In this document: in pieces, positions 50,687 to 59,239 of the stretch
Position numbering within the stretch: the first letter of the stretch is position 1
Layout of the letters: each line of letters opens with the position of its first letter
NCBI GenBank assembly: GCA_027491335.1
Contig: JAIXWJ010000002.1
Coordinates: forward strand, 16,292 to 80,291
Origin: Actinomycetes bacterium
GTDB lineage: Bacteria; Actinomycetota; Acidimicrobiia; Acidimicrobiales; Ilumatobacteraceae
Length of the DNA stretch: 64,000 nucleotides
Direction: 5' to 3'
The notes under the pieces: model-generated
Databases searched by the model: none
Seen by the model: the letters and a program-made list of their open reading frames with translations, nothing else
What the model was told of the DNA's origin: nothing
Translations under genes and position numbers: made by a program

Positions 50687-51652
50687 ATGAACGAATCGGT
50701 CCGCGGCGATGTCGTGGCCGAGGGCATGTCGCCGTTTCGCTTGGGTTTGGCCCGCGTGCGCGGTAACCGTGCGGCGGTGGTGGCGTTCTGGGTCGTCATG
50801 TTCTTCGTGTTCGTGGCCATCTTCGCGCCAGTCCTCGTGAAGATCTTCAACATCGATCCGTACGCCTTGGACCGAGAGGCCATCAACGACTTCGGGCTTC
50901 CGGCCGGGCCCATGGGCGGAATCTCCTGGGATCACCCCTTGGGCGTGGAGCCGGGAACCGGTCGCGACATTCTGGGGCGACTCATGTACGGAGCACGGAT
51001 CTCACTTCTCGTGGGTGCCATCGGGACGATCCTGACCACCGTGGTGGGCGTGACGCTCGGAATGATCGCCGGGCTGCGTCGCGGATTCATCGACTCGTTG
51101 ATCAGTCGCCTCGGCGACGTGACTTTGGCCTTCCCGTCGTTGTTGTTGATCATCGCATTGGCCAATCCGATGACCCAGCGACTGGAATCCTTGGGGGTTC
51201 CCTCGGGCAACACGGCACGAATCACGTACATCATGACGGTCCTCACCTTGTTCGGTTGGGTGTACATGGCGCGCTTGGTGCGTGGTCAGGTGTTGTCGCT
51301 GCGTGAACGCGAGTTCGTGGAGGCGGCACGTTCGTTCGGCGCGGGAACCGGGCATCTCGTGTTCAAGCAGTTGCTGCCGAATCTTTGGCCCCAGATCATC
51401 GTCTTCGTGTCGTTGAGCCTTCCGGGTTTCGTGGCCCTGGAAGCCACGCTGTCCTTCCTCGGCGTCGGACTCCTGGCCCCGGCCGCCTCTTGGGGGATCA
51501 TGCTCGGGGACTCCGTGCGGTACTACCGCGCCGCTCCGACGTATCTCTTCATCCCCGGGGTGACTCTGATGGCCTTGGTGCTGGCGTTCAACCTGCTCGG
51601 AGACGGTCTGCGAGACGCCTTCGACCCCCGAAGCGACCGACAGCAGCTCTGA
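50687..51652 (+). CDS. Peptide ABC transporter permease, DppC/OppC type
   Basis: Inner-membrane permease of 321 residues. The N-terminal OppC segment FRLGLARVRGNRAAVVAFWVVM includes TM1, then an external loop with the HPLGVEPGTGRDILGRLMYGARISLLVG box. Five further hydrophobic segments follow, with the EAA loop EAARSFGAGTGHLVFKQLLPN that contacts the ATPases. ATG 50687 is chosen (GGGTGG upstream); ATGs at 50651 and 50663 are in frame. Unusually, this permease precedes the binding-protein gene, while its partner permease lies after it. Confidence 0.9.
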   Translation: MNESVRGDVVAEGMSPFRLGLARVRGNRAAVVAFWVVMFFVFVAIFAPVLVKIFNIDPYALDREAINDFGLPAGPMGGISWDHPLGVEPGTGRDILGRLMYGARISLLVGAIGTILTTVVGVTLGMIAGLRRGFIDSLISRLGDVTLAFPSLLLIIALANPMTQRLESLGVPSGNTARITYIMTVLTLFGWVYMARLVRGQVLSLREREFVEAARSFGAGTGHLVFKQLLPNLWPQIIVFVSLSLPGFVALEATLSFLGVGLLAPAASWGIMLGDSVRYYRAAPTYLFIPGVTLMALVLAFNLLGDGLRDAFDPRSDRQQL

Positions 51653-51677
51653 GCCCGTTCGCCAATCGGTTTATCTG

Positions 51678-51690
51678 TTGTACACTACAA
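51678..51690. promoter_or_regulatory. Inverted repeat in the promoter region of the peptide-binding protein gene
   Basis: TTGTA-CAC-TACAA is a perfect 5-3-5 repeat in an AT-rich stretch 44 bases before the start codon. It contains TACACT, a possible -10, so a bound regulator would block transcription. Confidence 0.4.
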
Positions 51691-51733
51691 GTTCACTAAC
51701 GCTCGACAATCCGTCGGCGAAAGGGGAGGGAAA

Positions 51734-53503
51734 ATGAAGATGCGAAGCACAGCTCTCGCCGTCGTGGCCCTGGTGGGTCTCGTGGCGGGTGCCTGCGGCG
51801 GCTCCGGTGACGGAGTTCAAAGCGGCGAGGAATCCGGTGGCCTGTCGGCCACCTATGACGGCGTCGGCGAAGGTGGCACGTTGTACGTGCTGACCAATTC
51901 GGAGGGTGCGTCCACCCTCGACCCGCAGCGCGTGTACACCGGCGCCGAACTCGGTGCGTGGGGTTCCACGTTCACGCGAACACTGACGTCCTACAAGCCG
52001 GTCGCCGGTAAGGACGGCACCTCGCTGGTGGCTGACATGGCCACCGATCTTGGCACCGCCTCGGACGACCTCAAGACCTGGTCGTTCACCTTGCGTGACG
52101 GCGTCACGTGGGAAGACGGTTCGGAGGTCACCTGCGCCGACGTCGCGTACGGCGTGTCGCGCACCTTCGGCTCGGAGGTGACCGCATTCGATGGTCCGCA
52201 ATACGCCGTCAGCTACCTCGACATCCCCGAGGGTGATTACGACACCGGTAGCGCGTATCCCGGTCCGTGGCTGGCGACCGAAGAAGAGCAGGCTCTCTTC
52301 GACGAGGCCGTGAGCTGCGATGGCAAGACCATCACGTTCAAGTTGGCCGTTCCGGTGGCCGACTTCGCGTACACGGTGAGCTTGCTGGCGTTCGCTCCGG
52401 TTCCCGAGGCTCAGGACACCGCCGATCAGTACGCCCTCAAGCCGTTCTCCAACGGACCCTTCAAGATCGAGTCCTATGAGGAGGGCAAGGAACTGGTCCT
52501 CGTGCGCAACGAGAACTGGAACAAGGATTCCGACGAGGTCCGCAGCCCGAAAGTCGACAAGATCGTGTGGCAATTCGGCCTGGACGAGACGGTCATCGAC
52601 GAGCGCATGCTGGCCGACGCGGGCGACGACAAGAACGCCATCGTGTACGGCGGCATCCTGCCCGAGAATCTGCAGACGGTGTTCGGTGACGACACGTTGA
52701 AGGATCGTCGCACCGACGGTTTCGACGGATTCGTGACCTACACCATGATCAACGTGAAGACCGTTTCGTGCCTCGAGGTTCGCCAGGCGCTGTGGTTGGC
52801 CATCGACCGCGAGGCTCTGCGCACCGCGGCTGGTGGACCGTTCACCGGTGAGTTCGCCTCCAGTTTCGTGGCTCCTTTGCTCACGACGGACTACGAGCCG
52901 GCCAAGTTGGTCGAGGGTCTGAACCCCGATGGCACCCCCAACCTGGAAGCCGCCATCGCCAAGATGGAAGAGGCCAAGGAGAAGTGTCCCGAGGTGTACG
53001 CGAAGGCCACCGAAGACGGCTTGCGTTTCGACCACCCCGACACCGACACCTGGAAGAAGTACATGGCCATCTGGATCGATTCTCTCGGTGCCGCCGGCAT
53101 CAAGATCGTCGACAACCCGATCGAAGGTTCGAAGTACTACGCGACCATCAACGGTGATCAGGGTGACCTGATGCGTGCCGGTTGGGCCGCGGACTGGGCG
53201 AATGCCTCGACCGTGATCCCCGAGCTCTTCGGACAGGGTGGCGGTTTCAACTACCACAACAACGAGGAAGACGCTGCTTTCGCCGATTTCCAGGCCAAGG
53301 TGGACGAGGCCAAGCTCGAAACCGATCGTGGCGCCCAGGCGAAGCTCTGGAAGGAACTGAACCAGTACGTCATCGACCAGGTGTGGTCGATTCCGGGTTC
53401 GGCCACCAAGGCCCAGAACCTGGTGGGTTCGAACGTGCGCGGTGCCTACAACTGGTTGCCGTTCGGTTGGTACAACCTCGGTGATCTCGGCCTGGCTGGC
53501 TGA
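51734..53503 (+). CDS. Peptide/solute ABC transporter substrate-binding lipoprotein (family 5)
   Basis: Extracytoplasmic binding protein of 589 residues. The signal peptide ends in a lipobox-like VAGAC with Cys21. The SBP_bac_5 fold is visible: GGTLYVLTNSEGASTLDPQRVYTG, DLKTWSFTLRDGVTWEDGSEVTCADVAYGVSRTF, the NGPFKIESYEEGKELVLVRNENW segment and LEVRQALWLAIDREALR. DppA/OppA relatives bind oligopeptides, but other solutes are common. A strong GGGGAGGG (51723-51730) precedes ATG 51734; ATG 51740 is also possible. It is embedded in a full Opp/Dpp operon. Confidence 0.92.
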   Translation: MKMRSTALAVVALVGLVAGACGGSGDGVQSGEESGGLSATYDGVGEGGTLYVLTNSEGASTLDPQRVYTGAELGAWGSTFTRTLTSYKPVAGKDGTSLVADMATDLGTASDDLKTWSFTLRDGVTWEDGSEVTCADVAYGVSRTFGSEVTAFDGPQYAVSYLDIPEGDYDTGSAYPGPWLATEEEQALFDEAVSCDGKTITFKLAVPVADFAYTVSLLAFAPVPEAQDTADQYALKPFSNGPFKIESYEEGKELVLVRNENWNKDSDEVRSPKVDKIVWQFGLDETVIDERMLADAGDDKNAIVYGGILPENLQTVFGDDTLKDRRTDGFDGFVTYTMINVKTVSCLEVRQALWLAIDREALRTAAGGPFTGEFASSFVAPLLTTDYEPAKLVEGLNPDGTPNLEAAIAKMEEAKEKCPEVYAKATEDGLRFDHPDTDTWKKYMAIWIDSLGAAGIKIVDNPIEGSKYYATINGDQGDLMRAGWAADWANASTVIPELFGQGGGFNYHNNEEDAAFADFQAKVDEAKLETDRGAQAKLWKELNQYVIDQVWSIPGSATKAQNLVGSNVRGAYNWLPFGWYNLGDLGLAG

Positions 53504-53576
53504 TTCGGAGGAATGAAGCGTTCGGTGGGTGGTCGCACATCGCGGCCACCCACCGTCGCCTTCGGGGCGCATTGAG

Positions 53577-54566
53577 ATGATCTTCTTCGTCGTTCGTCGT
53601 TCGTTTTTCGCGATCGTTCTGTTGTTGATCGTCAGCGCCTTCACTTTTTGGATTTTTTCCGCGCTTCCGGCCGATCCGGCGGCTCTCACCTGTGGCAAGA
53701 ACTGTCGGCCCGAAGTGATCGAGTCGAACCGGGAGCGATTGGGATACGACAAGCCGTTGGTGGAGCAGTACGGCGCGTACATGAAGGGAATCTTCACGGG
53801 TCGCACCTACGGCGAAGAAGGCTCGTCGATCCACTGCCCGGCGCCTTCGCTGGGCTACTCCTACGACCGTCACGAATGCGTGACATCGCTGATCGCGTCC
53901 ACGTTGCCGGTCACGGCCTCCATCGCCCTCGGCGCGTTCGTGCTCTGGATGGCCATTGGCGTTGGTCTCGGAACCATGGCCGCGCTCAAACGCGGGAAGT
54001 GGCAAGACCGGGTGGCCACGGGTTTCAGCGTGATCGGCGTGAGCCTTCCCACTTTCTTTCTCGGTTTGATCTTCATCATGGTCTTCGTCATCTGGACCGG
54101 AATACTCCCGTTCCCTCGTTACGTGGGTATCACCGAGAATCCTTTCGAGTGGTTCATGGCTCTGTTGTTGCCGTGGTTCGTGTTGGCGATCATTTCGGCG
54201 GCCACGTACGTCCGCATGACCCGCAATGGCATCCTCGAGGTGATGAACGAGGAATTCGTGCGCCTCGGCATCGCCAAGGGATTGCCGCGACGACGCTTGA
54301 TCGTGACGTACGTGCTTCGGGCGGCGTTGGTCCCGATCGTCACGATTGCCGGCCTCGATTTCGCGTTCCTTCTCGGCGGGGCGCTGGTGACCGAGAGCAT
54401 CTTCAACCTTCCGGGTCTCGGCAAGCTCACGCTGGCGGCCGTGGTCAACTCCGACCTGCCCATTCTCGTGGCGACCACCATGGTGGCCGCGGTGTTCATC
54501 GTGGTGGCCAACACCGTCGTCGACATTCTCTACGGCTTTCTCGACCCGCGGGTGAGGGCCAAATGA
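53577..54566 (+). CDS. Peptide ABC transporter permease, DppB/OppB type
   Basis: Permease of 329 residues. TM1 (FFAIVLLLIVSAFTFWIFSALP) is followed by a large external loop with three to four Cys (CGKNC, HCPAPS, HECV) that could form disulfides. The transmembrane bundle has the EAA loop MNEEFVRLGIAKGLPRRRLIVTYVLR and the family end GGALVTESIFNLPGLGKL, then LYGFLDPRVR. ATG 53577 begins the first membrane helix. Its stop overlaps the first ATPase gene (ATGA). Confidence 0.92.
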   Translation: MIFFVVRRSFFAIVLLLIVSAFTFWIFSALPADPAALTCGKNCRPEVIESNRERLGYDKPLVEQYGAYMKGIFTGRTYGEEGSSIHCPAPSLGYSYDRHECVTSLIASTLPVTASIALGAFVLWMAIGVGLGTMAALKRGKWQDRVATGFSVIGVSLPTFFLGLIFIMVFVIWTGILPFPRYVGITENPFEWFMALLLPWFVLAIISAATYVRMTRNGILEVMNEEFVRLGIAKGLPRRRLIVTYVLRAALVPIVTIAGLDFAFLLGGALVTESIFNLPGLGKLTLAAVVNSDLPILVATTMVAAVFIVVANTVVDILYGFLDPRVRAK

Positions 54567-55573
54567 CCTTGTTGTCGGTCCAGGATCTGCGCGTCACCTT
54601 CGGCACCGCGGACGGCGACGTTCACGCCGTTCAGGGTGTCTCTTTCGATGTCGAGGCGGGGGAGACCGTGGCCATCGTCGGCGAGAGCGGATCGGGAAAG
54701 TCGGTCACGGCGAACTCGCTGTTGCGCCTGAATTTCGGTGCCGACGTCCGCACGAGTGGTCGCGTCTTGCTGGAAGGTCGTGACGTGCTTGCCATGACCG
54801 AGGATGAGGTCCGTACCGTGCGCGGACGCGACGTGGCGATGATCTTTCAGGATCCGCTGACGGCCCTGAATCCCTTCTACACGGTCGGTCGTCAAATCGC
54901 CGAGGCGTACGAAGTTCACCATCCCGGAACGTCGAAGAAGGTTCTTCGGGAGATCGCCCTGGATTCGTTGCAGAAGGTCGGAATCCCCGAGCCGTCGAAA
55001 CGCGTCGATCAATATCCGCACGAGTTCTCGGGTGGAATGCGCCAGCGAATCGTCATTGCCATCGCTCTGGTCAATCGTCCCAAGATTCTGATCGCCGACG
55101 AGCCCACCACCGCGCTCGACGTGACCGTGCAAGCGCAGATTCTCGAGTTGATCGCGGCGATGCAGCAAGAGAATGGCTCGGCGGTGGTGTTGATCACACA
55201 CGATCTGGGCGTCGTGGCCGAGATCACCGAACGTGTGATGGTGATGTATGCCGGACGTGTCGTGGAAGCGGCAACGGTCCTCGATGCTTTCGCGACACCC
55301 ACGCATCCGTACACCCGAGGTTTGTTGAAGTCGGTCAAGAGCCTCGAAACCGCTCGTCACGAGCGTTTGGAGTCCATTCCCGGCATTCCGCCCTCGTTGA
55401 TCAATCTGCCCACGGGATGTCCGTTCCACCCGCGATGTTCCCACGCGGCCTCGCTCGGCGGCCGTTGCTCCACCGAGGTTCCCGTGCTTCGGAAGGTTGG
55501 CGCGAGTTCGTCCGCGTGCCACCTGCCCGACGAACGTTTGCGCGATCTGCTCGGAGGCGCACATGACCGCTGA
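54563..55573 (+). CDS. Peptide ABC transporter ATP-binding protein, DppD/OppD type
   Basis: ATPase of 336 residues. Walker A GESGSGKS is at 40-47, the Q loop has MIFQDPLTALNPFYTVG, the signature is EFSGGMRQR, Walker B ILIADEPTTALDVTVQ and the H loop LITHDLGVV. The C-terminal oligopeptide-type extension has the CPFHPRC motif that holds an iron-sulfur cluster or zinc in this family. The start overlaps the permease stop and the end overlaps the next ATPase gene by 11 bases. Confidence 0.94.
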   Translation: MTLLSVQDLRVTFGTADGDVHAVQGVSFDVEAGETVAIVGESGSGKSVTANSLLRLNFGADVRTSGRVLLEGRDVLAMTEDEVRTVRGRDVAMIFQDPLTALNPFYTVGRQIAEAYEVHHPGTSKKVLREIALDSLQKVGIPEPSKRVDQYPHEFSGGMRQRIVIAIALVNRPKILIADEPTTALDVTVQAQILELIAAMQQENGSAVVLITHDLGVVAEITERVMVMYAGRVVEAATVLDAFATPTHPYTRGLLKSVKSLETARHERLESIPGIPPSLINLPTGCPFHPRCSHAASLGGRCSTEVPVLRKVGASSSACHLPDERLRDLLGGAHDR

Positions 55574-56555
55574 GGTGGTTCTCGAGGCGCGTTCGTTGCG
55601 GAAGTACTTTCCGACGGGATCGTCGAAGCTGCTGCAGCGACCCACCGCCATGGTCCAAGCCGTCGACGACGTGTCGTTCGCTCTGGAACGGGGCACGACC
55701 TTGGCGATCGTCGGAGAGTCGGGATGCGGCAAATCGACGTTGGGACGTCTGTTGGCGAGACTGATCGAACCCACGTCCGGATCCGTCCTTCTCGATGGCA
55801 CGAACGTCTCCGCCGCATCGTCACGAGAGCTACTCGCCCTGCGGCGTGATATTCAGGTGGTGTTCCAGGACCCGTACGCCTGTTTGAACCCCCGACACAG
55901 CATCGGCCAAAGCATCGGCACGCCCATTCGAATCCAGAAGACGATGTCACGCTCGGCGGAGAAGGATCGTGTCCGCGAACTGATGAATCTGGTGGGGCTG
56001 AATCCGGAACACTACAACCGCTTCCCGCACGAGTTCTCGGGGGGTCAGCGTCAGCGTGCGGGGATCGCCCGAGCCCTGGCCCTGCAGCCCAAGGTGATCA
56101 TCGCCGACGAACCGGTGTCGGCTCTCGACGTGTCGATCCAAGCGCAGATTCTGAACCTCATGGAGGATCTGCAGACTTCGATGGGCTTGTCCTACGTGTT
56201 CATCGCCCACGACTTGTCGGTGGTGCGTCACATCGCGGATCGGGTCGCGGTGATGTACCTCGGCAAGATCGTCGAAATCGGAAACCCCTCGGCCGTGTAC
56301 GAGGGCGCGGCGCACCCGTACACCCGGGCTTTGCTGTCGGCCGTGCCGGTGGCCGACCCCCGTGCCGCCGGAGGTCGTCGCCGTATCGTGTTGTCCGGAG
56401 ACGTTCCGAGCCCCGTCGATCCGCCCTCCGGGTGTCGGTTTCGAACCCGTTGTCCCAAGGCCGAAGCCCGTTGTGCCACCGAGGAGCCACGCCTCGAGGC
56501 CCAAAACGGGACGCCGGACGGCGGGCACCTCGTGGCCTGCCATTTCCCGGGCTGA
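55563..56555 (+). CDS. Peptide ABC transporter ATP-binding protein, DppF/OppF type
   Basis: Second ATPase of 330 residues, pairing with the preceding one. Walker A GESGCGKS is at 51-58, the Q loop has VVFQDPYACLNPRHSIG, the signature is EFSGGQRQR, Walker B VIIADEPVSALDVSIQ and the H loop FIAHDLSVV. The C-terminal tail has CRFRTRCPKAEARC, the Cys motif of the OppF group. ATG 55563 is inside the end of the previous gene. Last gene of the transporter operon, 20 nt before secG. Confidence 0.94.
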   Translation: MTAEVVLEARSLRKYFPTGSSKLLQRPTAMVQAVDDVSFALERGTTLAIVGESGCGKSTLGRLLARLIEPTSGSVLLDGTNVSAASSRELLALRRDIQVVFQDPYACLNPRHSIGQSIGTPIRIQKTMSRSAEKDRVRELMNLVGLNPEHYNRFPHEFSGGQRQRAGIARALALQPKVIIADEPVSALDVSIQAQILNLMEDLQTSMGLSYVFIAHDLSVVRHIADRVAVMYLGKIVEIGNPSAVYEGAAHPYTRALLSAVPVADPRAAGGRRRIVLSGDVPSPVDPPSGCRFRTRCPKAEARCATEEPRLEAQNGTPDGGHLVACHFPG

Positions 56556-56561
56556 CGCCGT

Positions 56562-56567
56562 TAGGCT
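56562..56567 (+). promoter_or_regulatory. -10 hexamer of secG
   Basis: TAGGCT ends 8 nt before GTG 56576, giving secG a promoter of its own after the transporter operon. Confidence 0.45.
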
Positions 56568-56575
56568 CGTTCCTC

Positions 56576-56815
56576 GTGCGTGACCTGGTGATGTACTTCA
56601 TGGTGGTGGTCAATGTCGTTTCGACCATCGGAATGGTCGCTGGCATCCTGATGCACAGCGGCAAGGGCGGCGGGTTGTCCGACATGTTCGGTGGCGGAAG
56701 TGGAGCCGGCATCGGCTCGGCGGCCGCGGAGCGCAATCTCAACCGCATCACCTTCGTCGTCGCATTGGTGTGGGTGGTCTCGATCCTCAGCCTCGGCTTC
56801 TTGCTGGTTCGCTGA
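56576..56815 (+). CDS. secG: Protein-export membrane protein SecG
   Basis: Small translocon subunit of 79 residues with two membrane helices: MYFMVVVNVVSTIGMVAGILM and ITFVVALVWVVSILSLGFLLV. The cytoplasmic loop between them has the family glycine-rich motif KGGGLSDMFGGGSG. GTG 56576 is the only start that leaves a full first helix. In actinobacteria secG closes the gap-pgk-tpiA-secG group; here it is separated from tpiA by the transporter operon. It is followed by a tRNA gene. Confidence 0.92.
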   Translation: MRDLVMYFMVVVNVVSTIGMVAGILMHSGKGGGLSDMFGGGSGAGIGSAAAERNLNRITFVVALVWVVSILSLGFLLVR

Positions 56816-56831
56816 TCGGAGCACCCGACGG

Positions 56832-56837
56832 TATCTT
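56832..56837 (+). promoter_or_regulatory. -10 hexamer of tRNA-Leu
   Basis: TATCTT lies 11 nt before the mature 5' end of the tRNA. No clear -35 is seen. Confidence 0.4.
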
Positions 56838-56848
56838 TGGTGTCCCAC

Positions 56849-56935
56849 GTCGAAGTGGCGGAATAGGCAGACGCGCTAGCTTGAGGGGCTAGTGATCGTA
56901 AGATCGTGGGGGTTCAAGTCCCCCCTTCGACACCA
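56849..56935 (+). tRNA. tRNA-Leu(GAG)
   Basis: Class II tRNA. Acceptor stem GTCGAAG/CTTCGAC with A discriminator and encoded CCA (56933-56935); anticodon stem CTAGC/GCTAG with loop TTGAGGG, anticodon GAG; long variable arm with stem GATC/GATC; T arm GGGGG-TTCAAGT-CCCCC. All identity features of tRNA-Leu are present. Confidence 0.95.
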
Positions 56936-56938
56936 CAC

Positions 56939-56971
56939 CGGACCGGCTCAGTGCCGGTCCGTTCGTTTTTT
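56939..56971 (+). terminator. Intrinsic terminator of tRNA-Leu
   Basis: CGGACCGGC-TCAGT-GCCGGTCCG is a 9-bp GC stem starting 4 nt after the tRNA, followed by TTCG and six T (56966-56971). It is the best classical terminator in the window. It overlaps the last codons of the convergent methyltransferase gene. Confidence 0.85.
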
Positions 56972-57574
56972 GGCCGTGCCGCGGTGCAGGTAGTCCAGCA
57001 CCTTGGGACCCCGCATGTAGTCGGCATTCAGAATCTGCACCGTCAGTCCGCTGTCGCTCACCAGAGCCGGAATGTCGCGATTCAGATGACATCCGCCGAA
57101 TATGCGACCGTGCAACGGATTCAGGCGGGCCTGCCGCCGAGAAACCTCTGGATCGGGTGAGAGCCCATGATCCACGAAGTGGAACGTTCCCCCGGGAACC
57201 AGGACGCGCCGAATCTCGCGGAGCGCTCGTTCGACGTCGGGAATCGTGCACAGGGTCATGGTGGACACCTCGTGGTCGACGGATTCGTCGGCCAGGTCGA
57301 GTGAGGCACCGTCGAGACCGACGTAGTCGACGGTCATGCCACGGTCTCTCAATCGCCGAGAGGCGATTCCACGAACGCTGGTGGCCGGATCGACGGCGTA
57401 GAGAGCCTCCACGGTGGAGGGGAGAAAGGGAACGTTCGGCCCGGCTCCGAAGCCGACCTCCAGCACGCGTCCCGTGAGGCTCCGCAGTTGTTCGCGACGA
57501 ATATCGCGAAATTCGGCGGTGTCGAGGGCTCGATCGATCAGGCGGGGGAGCACACGATCCGTGTAGATACCCAT
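56948..57574 (-). CDS. Class I SAM-dependent methyltransferase (Methyltransf_11)
   Basis: 208 residues: MGIYTDRVLPRLIDRAL at the N-terminus, motif I VLEVGFGAGPNVPFL, the acidic AVDPATS end of strand 2, GLDGASLDLADESVDHEVSTMTLCTIPDV and LVPGGTFHFVDHGLSPD. The C-terminal segment (LNPLHGRIFGGCHLNRDIPALV) matches a family common in actinobacteria and related to phosphatidylethanolamine-type methyltransferases. The start ATG 57574 lies 2 nt after thrH, so it is the last gene of a five-gene operon. Its 3' end lies within the terminator of tRNA-Leu. Confidence 0.88.
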   Translation of the reverse strand: MGIYTDRVLPRLIDRALDTAEFRDIRREQLRSLTGRVLEVGFGAGPNVPFLPSTVEALYAVDPATSVRGIASRRLRDRGMTVDYVGLDGASLDLADESVDHEVSTMTLCTIPDVERALREIRRVLVPGGTFHFVDHGLSPDPEVSRRQARLNPLHGRIFGGCHLNRDIPALVSDSGLTVQILNADYMRGPKVLDYLHRGTAKKRTDRH

Positions 57575-57576
57575 CC

Positions 57577-58206
57577 TCAGTTTCGATCCAACGCGTCCAT
57601 CAGCGACCGGTACAGGTCCTCGTAGGTGTCGAGGGCGGGGAACTGCGGGAACTCGGCGATGACATTGGTCGGAGCGTGAAACAGGAAACCGGCGTGCGCC
57701 GCCCCCAGCATCGTGGTGTCGTTGTACGAGTCACCGGCGGCCACCACGCGAAGATTCAGCGAGCGGAACGCCTCGACGGCCTTCTGCTTCTGATTCGCCT
57801 GACGGAGTTCGAAGTCGACGATTCGATCGTCGACGACGATCAAACGATGGCAGAAAATGGTGGGCAAACCGAGCTTGCGCATCAGCGGACGTGCGAACTG
57901 TTCGAAAGTGTCGGACAGAATCACCAACTGCGTGTTGGAGCGTAGATCGGCGACGAACTCGATGGCTCCGGGCAGGGGATCGAGTCCTCCGATCACGTCC
58001 TCGATCAACGACATGGTCAAGCCCTCGCGATCGAGGATGTCGATGCGGTAACGCATCAACTTGTCGTAGTCAGGTTCGTCCCGGGTCGTTCGGCGAAGCT
58101 CTTCCAAGCCCGTTCGTTCGGCGACGGCCACCCAGATCTCGGGCACCAAGACGCCCTCGAGATCGAGACACACGAGATTCTGGCTGGGTCCTTGCGCGAT
58201 GCTCAC
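57577..58206 (-). CDS. thrH: Bifunctional phosphoserine phosphatase/homoserine phosphotransferase ThrH
   Basis: HAD-superfamily enzyme of 209 residues, close to Pseudomonas ThrH. The nucleophile motif is CLDLEGVLVPEIW (Asp15, with Glu in place of the usual second Asp), then TTRDEPDYDKLM, motif II LSDTFEQFARPLM, and motif IV VVAAGDSYNDTTML with HAGFLFHAP and EFPQFPAL. ThrH removes phosphate from phosphoserine and can move it to homoserine. GTG 58206 follows CAGAAT by 6 nt. It sits 30 nt after the Rieske gene in a catabolic operon, where a serine or phosphoserine role is not obvious. Confidence 0.9.
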   Translation of the reverse strand: MSIAQGPSQNLVCLDLEGVLVPEIWVAVAERTGLEELRRTTRDEPDYDKLMRYRIDILDREGLTMSLIEDVIGGLDPLPGAIEFVADLRSNTQLVILSDTFEQFARPLMRKLGLPTIFCHRLIVVDDRIVDFELRQANQKQKAVEAFRSLNLRVVAAGDSYNDTTMLGAAHAGFLFHAPTNVIAEFPQFPALDTYEDLYRSLMDALDRN

Positions 58207-58236
58207 GGCGCCATTCTGGCATCCAGGGTGCTCGGG

Positions 58237-59238
58237 TCAGTGAACTTCGTCGACGAGGCGTTTCTGGAACCACGCCACGGCGATCTCGTGTTTGGGGCTC
58301 AGCGGACCACCGCGGTACGCGCCCGAGTCGATCGCCCGTTGCACCTGTTCGCACATGGCCTGATCCTCGTCGAGCACGACGTTCGACATCGCCAACATCG
58401 CCTCGATGTCGGACTCCGATCCGGACTCCGAGTAGTAGTCGTAGACGACGTGGGTTCGGTTGGCCCCAACCGGAATGATGCGTTCGACGTTCATGCCGTC
58501 GGCATAGATGTTGAGGGCCAGGTTCGGATACCTGAAAAGCCAAGCTCCTCCGGAAGGAGACCCCTCCGTGGTGTCGCAGGTGTGGTGGCAATAGCCGTCC
58601 TCGGGAACCGACACTCGATAGGTGCGCATGTCGAGGGCCCGAGTGAGCGATGGATGGATCAACTGAACGTGGTAGCCCTCGAGATAGTTGTCGACGTACG
58701 TCTTCCAGTTGCATTCGAGGGTGCGAACCATTCGGCGGACGAATCGGAATTTGTCGACCGGGAACTGTTCGACAACCGCGGGGAGTCCTCCCAGATCGTC
58801 CATCAACGACGACGTCCCCTCGCCGATCCTGATGAAGACCATGCCGCACCAACTGGCAACGTCGATGGTGGTGAGGCTCCGCTGCTCGGGGCACAGATCA
58901 GGGGAGTCCCCGAAATCGCGCGCCGAAACCAAGTCGCCGCCCCAGTTGAAGGCCCATCCGTGGTAGCGACAGACCAGATTTCCGGTGACGCCCTGACCCG
59001 GCCACAAAATGGGGCCCGCACGGTGAGGGCACACGTTGAGAAAGCCCACCAGTTCGCCACCGGGTCGTCGAGCCACGACCACGGGGAAGTCGGCGATCTC
59101 GGCGGCCACGTAGGAACCATCGTCGGCCACCTCGGACTCGGAGCAGAACATCAGCCATTGGTTGGACCACACGGAGAAACGCTCGCGCTGGTACCAATCG
59201 AAGTCGCGGTAGAGATGCGGGTCGAGAGCGATCGTCAC
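58237..59238 (-). CDS. Rieske non-heme iron oxygenase, alpha subunit
   Basis: Ring-hydroxylating or demethylating oxygenase component of 333 residues. The Rieske cluster is bound by Cys70, His72, Cys90 and His93 (CPHRAG and CRYHGW). The catalytic domain has NWKTYVDNYLEGYHVQLIH with His190 and His195 as iron ligands and Asp183 as the likely electron bridge. The spacing resembles the glycine-betaine demethylase/choline monooxygenase group rather than naphthalene-type enzymes. The start is GTG 59238, 1 nt after the acyl-CoA dehydrogenase gene. No ferredoxin or reductase partner is in the window. Substrate unknown. Confidence 0.92.
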   Translation of the reverse strand: MTIALDPHLYRDFDWYQRERFSVWSNQWLMFCSESEVADDGSYVAAEIADFPVVVARRPGGELVGFLNVCPHRAGPILWPGQGVTGNLVCRYHGWAFNWGGDLVSARDFGDSPDLCPEQRSLTTIDVASWCGMVFIRIGEGTSSLMDDLGGLPAVVEQFPVDKFRFVRRMVRTLECNWKTYVDNYLEGYHVQLIHPSLTRALDMRTYRVSVPEDGYCHHTCDTTEGSPSGGAWLFRYPNLALNIYADGMNVERIIPVGANRTHVVYDYYSESGSESDIEAMLAMSNVVLDEDQAMCEQVQRAIDSGAYRGGPLSPKHEIAVAWFQKRLVDEVH

Positions 59239-59239
59239 G

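Noticed and set aside
51671..53806. 711-codon minus-strand frame opposite the peptide-binding protein
   Set aside because: Shadow frame of a clear lipoprotein gene; biased composition and no motifs.
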